A stretch of DNA of 64,000 nucleotides from Cryobacterium sp. M96. Lineage in GTDB: Bacteria; Actinomycetota; Actinomycetes; Actinomycetales; Microbacteriaceae. The position numbers and the translations under genes are program-made. Under the pieces are notes generated by a model. It was given only the letters and a program-made list of their open reading frames with translations, was not told the DNA's origin and did no database searches. This document shows positions 57,883 through 64,000 of this stretch, piece after piece. Where the stretch lies: NCBI RefSeq assembly GCF_002929845.1, contig NZ_PJJS01000053.1, positions 51,702 through 115,701 of the forward strand. Direction: 5' to 3'. Each line of letters starts with the position of its first letter. Within the stretch, counting starts at the first letter, position 1.

Positions 57883-58936
57883 GGGAGCGGGAGGGTCCTT
57901 TACTCGGGGCGTGTCCAGGCGCGGTCAATATCAGCCAGCCGTCCTGCCGTATAACCCTAACGCCTGGCAGGTCAAGCGGCTTCTGCCCGTGCCAGTCGGT
58001 GACCAGGCGCAGCACGGCCAGCGTGTGCACGCGTTCCAGGGACACCCCGAACTCCCGTTCGACCGAGAATCGGATGATCCGCTGGCGCACCGCGGGCGGA
58101 TTCGTCTCGAGCCGGCTCGCGTCCAGCCGGATTCCGGCGCCGTCGGCAGAGTCGCTGAGCGGTTCGCTCAGCTGCTCGCTGAGACCACGGGCCATGTCGT
58201 CGAGCGCGCTCGAGTCCTCGCGCAGCTGCCCGGCCGTGCGCACGAGTGCTTCGGCCACGCCGGGCCCCAGCTCCCGCTCGAGTACGGGCAGCACGGTCTG
58301 GCGTACCCGCACCCGCTGGAAGCGGGGGTCGTCGTTGTGCGGGTCCTGCCAGGGGTGCAGGCCGGCATCCACGCAGAATTGCCGGGTCCGGGCGCGACGG
58401 ATGCCCAGCAGCGGCCGCAGAATCGGCCCGCCGACCGGCTTCATTCCCTGCAGGCTTGTGGGGCCCGATCCCCGGGCAAGGCCGAGTAGCACGGTCTCGG
58501 CCTGATCGTCGAGTGTGTGCCCGAGGAGGATGTGGCTCGCGCCGGTCTCCCGCCGCGCCTGGTCGAAGGCCGCGTACCGAGCGGTGCGGGCGGAGGCCTC
58601 CGGACCGCCGGCATCCGTGCCGTGGTCGACCGTGACCCGAAGAACGAGAACCGGGTCGAGGCCGAGTTCCCGCGCCTGCCCGGCCGCGGCCGCCGCGACG
58701 CCGGCCGAGCCGGCCTGCAGGGCGTGGTCGACGATGACCGCCCCGGCGCGCAGGCCCGCGCGCGGCGCCTCGAAAGCGGTGGCTGCGGCCAGGGCGAGCG
58801 AGTCGGCTCCCCCGCTGAGGCCGACCAGCACCAGGCCGCCGCCGCGGGCCGGGCCGGCCTCGGTGAGCAGGGTGCGTACATGGCGGCGCACATCGGCGAT
58901 CGCCGGGGTGAGCCTCGGGCGGCGTGGGGACTCCAT
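57863..58936 (-). CDS. tilS: tRNA(Ile)-lysidine synthase
   Basis: A protein of 357 residues. The PP-loop [14 protein letters not shown] near residues 39-52 activates the tRNA cytidine at position 34 with ATP, and lysine is added so the anticodon reads [23 protein letters not shown] and [14 protein letters not shown] are further TilS motifs. It is divergent from ppa, as in related genomes, and overlaps hpt. Confidence 0.93.
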   Translation of the reverse strand: MESPRRPRLTPAIADVRRHVRTLLTEAGPARGGGLVLVGLSGGADSLALAAATAFEAPRAGLRAGAVIVDHALQAGSAGVAAAAAGQARELGLDPVLVLRVTVDHGTDAGGPEASARTARYAAFDQARRETGASHILLGHTLDDQAETVLLGLARGSGPTSLQGMKPVGGPILRPLLGIRRARTRQFCVDAGLHPWQDPHNDDPRFQRVRVRQTVLPVLERELGPGVAEALVRTAGQLREDSSALDDMARGLSEQLSEPLSDSADGAGIRLDASRLETNPPAVRQRIIRFSVEREFGVSLERVHTLAVLRLVTDWHGQKPLDLPGVRVIRQDGWLILTAPGHAPSKGPSRSHGTPRH

Positions 58937-58981
58937 CCAGTAACGTTATCGACAGACTGTGAACAAGGGAGAGACCAGGCC

Positions 58982-59473
58982 ATGGCCGCATACGACGCAG
59001 TAATCGAAATCCCTCGCGGGAGCCGCAACAAGTACGAAGTCGATCATGAGACCGGGCGGGTGTACCTGGACCGGGTTCTCTACACGAGCTTCGTGTACCC
59101 GACCGACTACGGCTTCTTCGAGAACACCCTGGGACTCGACGGCGACCCGGTCGACGTCCTGGTCCTGATCGAGTTTCCCCTTTTCCCAGGGGTCGGCCTG
59201 TCGGTTCGCCCGGTCGGCGTGTTCAATATGACGGATGACGGCGGCTCAGACGCAAAGGTCATCGCGGTTCCCGCGGGCGACCCGCGCTGGGACTATATCC
59301 AGGACGTCACCGACATCCCGGAGTACACCCGCAAGGAGATCGAGCACTTCTTCGAGCACTACAAGGACCTCGAACCCGGCAAATGGGTCAAGACCGAGGG
59401 CTGGGGCGACGCCGCGGAGGCCGACCAGATCGTGCGCGACGGCCTCACGAAACTGGCGGAAGAGGGCCACTAG
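58982..59473 (+). CDS. ppa: Inorganic pyrophosphatase
   Basis: From ATG 58982 the protein has 163 residues, the normal soluble family I size; AAGGGAG lies 9 bases upstream. The longer frame upstream is antisense to til[34 protein letters not shown] with the metal Asp residues, and [15 protein letters not shown] identify it. It pulls biosynthesis forward by hydrolysing pyrophosphate. Confidence 0.97.
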   Translation: MAAYDAVIEIPRGSRNKYEVDHETGRVYLDRVLYTSFVYPTDYGFFENTLGLDGDPVDVLVLIEFPLFPGVGLSVRPVGVFNMTDDGGSDAKVIAVPAGDPRWDYIQDVTDIPEYTRKEIEHFFEHYKDLEPGKWVKTEGWGDAAEADQIVRDGLTKLAEEGH

Positions 59474-59681
59474 GACGCGTCTCCTTCAGTCCGGTGAGGA
59501 TTGTCGGCAGAGTCGACCCGTGACTCGTACTGCCGTGAGGGCGGGCGTGAGTGAGGGCGGGCTGCCGGGACTCGTCCCGGGCCGAGATCACGCGCAGACC
59601 GGAGATCATCCCGCCGATGTCCAGCCACACCGGGCCCGCGTGCCCGCCGGGATGCAGTCGCCCGGCGGGACGTGAACCACC

Positions 59682-60200
59682 TTGGGCCCGGAGATTGCCG
59701 AAGGCAGCGTCAGCACCTCGCCAGTGGCCGGAAGACGACACATCGTTAGCGCCAGCGAAGCCATCACGTTCGCGTCGGCTATCGGCTTCCTGGACCAGGG
59801 CGTGATCCTGCACGGCACACAGAAGAACCACACGGTCACCCACAAAAGCATCACCCAATTCGAGATCCTCGGCGACACCGCTGAAGCACTTCTGAAACAG
59901 CACCAATCCGTTGCGATACTTCCGGACTACCGCGCCCACAAGGCACCATCCCGCGCCGCAGCCATCCGAGCACTGTGCGAGAAAATGGCCCAGCGTCTCT
60001 CAACCGAGTGTCCGGCCTCCCGGGCGCCCGGGTTTGGCCACGTCGACGTCGAACACGGCCTGCCCTGCTCCTTCTGCGGATCGGCAACCCAGGCCATCAC
60101 AGCCGATATCCACGGTTGCGGCCGGTGGACTCACCAGATCCGACCACCACGAAATCACGCACTGGCAGCCCCAGAATGGTGCGACTGCTGCAACCCATGA
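59682..60200 (+). pseudogene. Degraded DUF6671-family gene
   Basis: The frame of 172 residues matches the back half of DUF6671 as I know it: RAAAIRALCEKMAQRLSTEC then GFGHVDVEHGLPCSFCG and a C-terminal WCDCCNP. Two zinc cysteines appear mutated: the expected ECPACGAPG reads ECPASRAPG, and GCGRC reads GCGRW. The N-terminal half is absent. No ribosome site is visible. It occupies most of the 960-base gap after ppa; the flanks 59474-59681 and 60201-60431 show no gene. Confidence 0.6.
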
Positions 60201-60431
60201 AGTGGCGACCCCACACGTGCTGCCGCCTCGTTCGTCCCCGCGCTCCTCGAGCGGCGACGCCGGGTTGCCACACCCGCAAGCTGTGGCGCGGACTTGCCAC
60301 TCGCCACGACAAACCCGCCCTCACTTACCGGGGCGGAGCTGTCCTGAGCGCCATCGTGGTGTGGTGACACGAATTCGCAGACACGCCCCGGATGCCCGCG
60401 CACCCGACAACCCGGTGATCCGTTTCGCCGG

Positions 60432-61859
60432 TCAGCCGGGTCGTCCCACGTAGGGAGCCACGTCGCCCGCAGACCAGATGCCGTGGATGCGCACGGGCGA
60501 GGACGGGTTCGGGGCCTCGAGGATTTTGCCGCCGCCCACGTAGATAGCCACATGGTAGTAGTCGCCACCACCGCCCCAGAATACGAGGTCGCCGCGCTGA
60601 GCTTGATTGAAGGGCACCAGGCGACCCTCGTTGGCCATGGTGCGGTACTGGTTGGTGGCCGAGTGCGAGCCAATGTAGATGCCCGCCGCCGCGTAGGCGG
60701 CCTTGGTCAGCCCCGAGCAGTCCCAGACGTTCGGCCCGGAGCCGCCGAGCACGTAGCGGTCGCCGAGCTGCTGGGTGGCGAATGACAGCGCCGTGTCGAC
60801 CGCTCCGGCGCTCGGGGCCCGGGCCGCGGTGGTCGGAGCCGCCGGGGCCGGAGTCGCAGGAGCCGCAGGAGCTGCCGGGGCCGGAGCCGCAGGAGCTGCC
60901 GCGGCAGCGGGCTGGGCCGCCTGGGCCGGGGTGACCGGCCGTGAAGCGGGCTGCTGTGCTGCGGGCTGGGGCGCGGGCTGGGCCGCCGGCTGCCGGGGCG
61001 TGCTCTTGCCGCCCGCGGCCTTCTGGGCGTCGGCTGCGGTCTTTTGGGCGGCCGCCGCCTGCGCCCGGGCGAGGGCCGCCGTCGCCGCCTCGGCATCTTG
61101 ACCGGCTTGGTAGGCGCGTTCGGCCTCGGCCGTGGTGTCCTTCAACAGGGCCAGCTGCGCGAACAGCTCAGTGGAGCGCCGCTGCTCGGTCTCGTAGGCC
61201 GTCTCGGCGGCCTGCGCGGCCACATTCGCCGCCTCGTACCTGGCCAGCGATTCCGCGCTGAGCCGGGTGCGTTCCTCGGCAGCGGATGCCGCCTGCTTCC
61301 CGAGCGACTCGGAGGTGTTCTTATCCTGCAGTGCTTCGCGGTAGATCGTGTCCGACTGCTCACTCAGCTTGCTCGCGGTGCCGAGCCGTCCAAGCAACTC
61401 ATCGGAGTTGTCGCCGTTGAGAAACAGGCTCAGCGACAGATCCTGGGCGCCGGTCTTCGCCAGGTGGGCTGCGATCAGGCCAGCCCGCAGCTTCGAGGTC
61501 GCGGCACGGGCCTCCGCCGTCTGGGCCTGCCTCGCCAGGCTCGCTTCACGGGCCGTGGCCGCTTCGAGGTCGTTTAGCGCGACCCGGTAGGCCTCCGCCA
61601 CGATCAGCGAGGCTTTGGTGGCCGCCGCCGCCGAGATCTGCAGGCCCTGGAGCAGCTCGGTAATCGATTCGATCTCGGCCTGCTTGGTGGCCTCGCTGAG
61701 CTTGGCCTTCGCCACGTCGTCCCAACTGGGGTAGCCGGGCACGGCGAACGCCGCCGGCGCCGCGACGCCCACGGATGCCGAGACAGCTCCGAGGGCGACC
61801 GCCGCGAACAGACGGGAGGGCTTCTTGCGCCACCCCCGTCGGTCGGTGTCCCTAGCCAA
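60432..61859 (-). CDS. Secreted NlpC/P60 cell-wall hydrolase with coiled-coil N-terminus
   Basis: From TTG 61859 the protein has 475 residues; the longer frame upstream overlaps the M23 gene. A signal peptide (LFAAVALGAVSASVGVAAPA) is followed by a long coiled coil (residues 45-300), an Ala/Pro/Gln-rich linker and an NlpC/P60 domain with Cys in NVWDCSGLTKAAY and His in YYHVAIYVG. It should cut peptidoglycan stem peptides, as RipA does at the septum. Overlaps the M23 gene by 8 bases, and shares its N-terminal coiled coil. Confidence 0.88.
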   Translation of the reverse strand: MARDTDRRGWRKKPSRLFAAVALGAVSASVGVAAPAAFAVPGYPSWDDVAKAKLSEATKQAEIESITELLQGLQISAAAATKASLIVAEAYRVALNDLEAATAREASLARQAQTAEARAATSKLRAGLIAAHLAKTGAQDLSLSLFLNGDNSDELLGRLGTASKLSEQSDTIYREALQDKNTSESLGKQAASAAEERTRLSAESLARYEAANVAAQAAETAYETEQRRSTELFAQLALLKDTTAEAERAYQAGQDAEAATAALARAQAAAAQKTAADAQKAAGGKSTPRQPAAQPAPQPAAQQPASRPVTPAQAAQPAAAAAPAAPAPAAPAAPATPAPAAPTTAARAPSAGAVDTALSFATQQLGDRYVLGGSGPNVWDCSGLTKAAYAAAGIYIGSHSATNQYRTMANEGRLVPFNQAQRGDLVFWGGGGDYYHVAIYVGGGKILEAPNPSSPVRIHGIWSAGDVAPYVGRPG

Positions 61860-63255
61860 GGGAAGCGCCCCGGTCCGACATGAACGGAACCGGGTTGATC
61901 TGGCTGCCGTTGGTGCGCACCTCGAAGTGGAGGTGGCAGCCGCTGGCCGCACCGGTCTCCCCAACGCTGGCGATGTTCTCCCCCGCGGAGACGCTCTCGC
62001 CGTTGGAGACGAAGATGCCGCCCGAGCGGATGTGGGCATACCCGGTGGAGATGCCGTTGGCGTGCTGGATCAAAACGAAGTTGCCGTAGGTTCCGTAGAG
62101 ACCGGCGTAGACGACGGTGCCGCTGCTGGCCGCGTAGATTCCCGAGCCGCAGCCGGCGCCGAGGTCCGTGCCGCTGTGGAAGCCCTTGCTGCAGCCCTCG
62201 TTGCCGCAGATCTGCGCACGCGGGCCGTAGCCGTCCGTGATGCGCCCGCCGGATGGAACCGCCCAGCCACCGCCGCCGACTGAGCCGCCGGAGCTGCTGG
62301 ACGAGCCTCCCCCGTTGCTCGGCCTCGCGGCCGCTGCAGCTGCGGCCGCTGCGGCCGCCCGCGCGCTGGCCGCAGCGCGCTCGACGCGCACCCGTTCCGC
62401 TTCGATGGCGGCCAGTCGCGCCCGCTCGGCCACTCCGGCCTCGTAGCCGGCCGACGTAGTGGCCTGCGCATCCTGCATGAACGCCAGCTGGGCGTCGAGT
62501 TCGACTCTCTTCGCCTCCGACTCGGCTAGGGCACTGGCGGCCGCCTGCGCGGCGGCCTGCGCAGCGACGAGCGCTTCCTCGGCCGCGACGCGAAGCTTCT
62601 CGCGCTCGGCTTGGGCGACCTTGGCCTGGTCACCCAGAGACTCGGCCACGTTGGTGGCGGTCTGCGCCTGCTCGTAGACGCTGCTGCTGCGTTCGACGAG
62701 CTTACTCATGCTGCCCAGCTTGGACAGGAGCGCATCGGCGTCTTCGCCGCGCCCCTCGCCGTCGAGAAAGAGGTTCACGCTCAGGTCGGTGCCGCCGGTG
62801 CGGTAGAGCTGGGCGGCAAGTTGGCCGGCCTGGCGAGTCGCGGTCGCCGCCACCGCGGAGCTCGCGGCGGACTGCGCCTCGAGGTCGGCGGCGCGCCGGC
62901 TGGCCTCGTCGAACTTCTCTTGCGCCGCCTGCAGTTCCGCTCCGCGGGCCTCGGATTCGGCTTGGGTCTGCTCCACCTGGGTCTGCAGGTCGGCGATCAG
63001 ACCCTGGATCTGGCTGACCTGCGCCGAGGCGGCGGCCGTGTTGGACTTGGCGTTCTGCACGTCCTGCCACGTTGGATAGTCGATGGCCTGGGCCGGGCCG
63101 GCCGGACCGATGAGGGAAACAAAGAGGGAGAGCGCAGCGACGAAACCGGTCGCCAGGCTGACACGGTGGCGGCGACTGCGCCTGCTGCCCGCGGATCCGT
63201 CACCCCCCTTTTCCGCTCGTGCTTCCCGGCTGAAGAGAACTGCCGTGCGCTTCAT
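61852..63255 (-). CDS. Secreted M23-family peptidase with coiled-coil N-terminus
   Basis: From ATG 63255 the protein has 467 residues; a GTG at 63282 is also possible. A signal peptide (LATGFVAALSLFVSLIGPAG, ending AQA) precedes a coiled coil (residues 50-310), an Ala run, a Gly/Ser linker and an M23 LytM domain with FHSGTDLG and CHLHFEVRT as zinc ligands. EnvC- or RipA-like proteins with this layout work with FtsEX in septal wall cleavage. It is coupled to the P60 gene downstream. Confidence 0.88.
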   Translation of the reverse strand: MKRTAVLFSREARAEKGGDGSAGSRRSRRHRVSLATGFVAALSLFVSLIGPAGPAQAIDYPTWQDVQNAKSNTAAASAQVSQIQGLIADLQTQVEQTQAESEARGAELQAAQEKFDEASRRAADLEAQSAASSAVAATATRQAGQLAAQLYRTGGTDLSVNLFLDGEGRGEDADALLSKLGSMSKLVERSSSVYEQAQTATNVAESLGDQAKVAQAEREKLRVAAEEALVAAQAAAQAAASALAESEAKRVELDAQLAFMQDAQATTSAGYEAGVAERARLAAIEAERVRVERAAASARAAAAAAAAAAARPSNGGGSSSSSGGSVGGGGWAVPSGGRITDGYGPRAQICGNEGCSKGFHSGTDLGAGCGSGIYAASSGTVVYAGLYGTYGNFVLIQHANGISTGYAHIRSGGIFVSNGESVSAGENIASVGETGAASGCHLHFEVRTNGSQINPVPFMSDRGASLG

Positions 63256-63493
63256 TACTCCCCGATCGGGCTCGTTACACACATCTGCTACTGCTTGAGA
63301 CCGACTCAGAGTAACAACAACAGGGTAAAAACACCCCCCTTGAATCTAGCGGCCCGCCAAGCGAAACCTGGGAAATTCACGGGCTCAATGCCTGCGACAC
63401 CCCCGGAAGGAACACTTTTTGCTCTCGATTTGAGATTCCCGGGCGGTAGACCGTATGCTTATGCGTCGGAAGCCATGAGGTTTATGGCGTCTC

Positions 63494-63566
63494 GGCCCCA
63501 TCGTTTAGCGGCCTAGGACGGCGCCCTTTCACGGCGTTAACACGGGTTCGAATCCCGTTGGGGCTA
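63494..63566 (+). tRNA. gltT: tRNA-Glu(TTC)
   Basis: 73 bases. Acceptor stem GGCCCCA with TGGGGCT and discriminator A. The anticodon loop CTTTCAC gives TTC. T-arm GGTTCGAATCC is canonical. CCA is not encoded. It is the first of three tRNA genes. Confidence 0.93.
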
Positions 63567-63652
63567 CGCATCCTGCAGGTCTGGGATGTGCAAGAATAAG
63601 TAAGTACGAAAACAGCTAGACAAAGTTCGACTCTCGTTAGATCTTCTTACGA

Positions 63653-63726
63653 GGCCCTGTAGCGCAGTTGGTTAGCGCGCCGCCCTGTCACGGCGGAGGT
63701 CGCCGGTTCAAGTCCGGTCAGGGTCG
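63653..63726 (+). tRNA. aspT: tRNA-Asp(GTC)
   Basis: 74 bases. Acceptor GGCCCTG with CAGGGTC and discriminator G. The anticodon stem CCGCC/GGCGG closes loop CTGTCAC, anticodon GTC. T-arm GGTTCAAGTCC. CCA is not encoded. Confidence 0.93.
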
Positions 63727-63732
63727 CACAGG

Positions 63733-63767
63733 CAACAAGCCCTTTCGACAGAGAGGGTTTTTTTCCT
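63733..63767 (+). terminator. Probable terminator after tRNA-Asp
   Basis: AAGCCCTTTCG...GAGAGGG forms a short imperfect hairpin followed by seven T. It lies between tRNA-Asp and tRNA-Phe, so the two may be separate transcripts, or it may be a weak attenuator. Confidence 0.55.
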
Positions 63768-63793
63768 TGAAGCGGCTTCTCGAAGCCACTTCT

Positions 63794-63866
63794 GGCCCTG
63801 TAGCTCAGTTGGTAGAGCGTTCGACTGAAAATCGAAAGGTCACCGGATCGACGCCGGTCGGGGCCA
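63794..63866 (+). tRNA. pheT: tRNA-Phe(GAA)
   Basis: 73 bases. Acceptor GGCCCTG with CGGGGCC and discriminator A. Anticodon stem TTCGA/TCGAA, loop CTGAAAA, anticodon GAA. The T-loop reads ATCGACG instead of TTCGANN, so position 54 is A rather than the usual T. CCA is not encoded. Confidence 0.92.
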
Positions 63867-63868
63867 CT

Positions 63869-63914
63869 GAAGGTCATTCCCAGGCTTCTACTGGGGTGGC
63901 CTTCTTTTTTTTTT
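63869..63914 (+). terminator. Intrinsic terminator after tRNA-Phe
   Basis: GAAGG...CCCAG pairs with CTGGG...CCTTC, then ten T at 63905-63914. It starts 3 bases after the tRNA 3' end. A textbook Rho-independent terminator. Confidence 0.9.
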
Positions 63915-64000
63915 GCCTCGCAGCCCGGTATCCGTAGGCCGCCCGGGGAAGACTCCGGCTCGCAGCGCGTTCACCTCCCGAACCAAGCCCCCCCCCCCCC

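Noticed and set aside
58517..58981. N-terminal extension of the pyrophosphatase frame
   Set aside because: It is antisense to tilS; the pyrophosphatase starts at 58982 with a good ribosome site and normal family length.
63988..64000. Run of 13 C at the end of the window
   Set aside because: It could be a real homopolymer or an assembly edge; nothing functional can be inferred from it.

Overview
The window looks like a chromosomal segment of a GC-rich actinobacterium, most probably Microbacteriaceae (Cryobacterium/Leifsonia-like). The signs are a ClpC of 841 residues, an FtsH-folE-folP-folB-folK-DUF3180-PH-PH-DUF2520-panC-lysS chain, tilS/hpt beside ppa, RadA, and many GTG/TTG starts with tight start-stop overlaps. 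Family and genus are inferred from gene content, not from any marker search.

Region 1 (1-10.1 kb) is accessory in character. It opens with a large gene, visibly less GC-rich than its neighbours, whose protein joins an alpha-helical N-terminus, a kinase/aminoglycoside-phosphotransferase-like domain and a C-terminal Tpt1/KptA RNA 2'-phosphotransferase domain. This is the most interesting object in the window, because it could combine an RNA 2'-phosphate writer and eraser in one chain. It is followed by a DnaE2 error-prone polymerase behind a near-perfect LexA box, small membrane proteins and a methyltransferase.

Region 2 (10.1-20.3 kb) is a patchwork island. It holds two intact serine recombinases and a fragment of a third, an IS110-family element with an in-frame stop, an Abi/HEPN-like gene with a damaged 5' end, gene remnants, a 30-bp perfect palindrome and simple repeats. 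An oleate hydratase operon with its own TetR regulator sits inside it. The island ends at a tRNA-Ser(CGA) gene.

Region 3 (20.5-34.2 kb) is mostly housekeeping: an SGNH hydrolase, RadA, a TPR-GGDEF protein, an SseB-like protein, a very large secreted nuclease/5'-nucleotidase with a candidate PHO box upstream, an ArgA-type acetyltransferase and ClpC.

Region 4 (34.2-44.5 kb) is a catabolic insertion. Remnants of an ABC transporter and a GMC oxidoreductase lie beside a formaldehyde-dehydrogenase-like gene. Then comes a sugar locus: a binding protein, two permeases, a GH43 lipoprotein and a truncated aldose epimerase on one strand, with a LacI regulator and a GH2 glycosidase on the other. A shared LacI-type operator core (TACAGCGCT) lies in front of both transcription units.

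Region 5 (45-59.5 kb) is a core block: cardiolipin synthase, two small membrane proteins, lysS, panC, the folate genes, FtsH, Hpt, TilS and Ppa. Eight consecutive gene junctions from folE to panC overlap, which suggests strong translational coupling. Region 6 (59.5-64 kb) holds a decayed DUF6671 gene, a tandem pair of coiled-coil cell-wall hydrolases (M23 then NlpC/P60), and tRNA-Glu, tRNA-Asp and tRNA-Phe genes with terminators.
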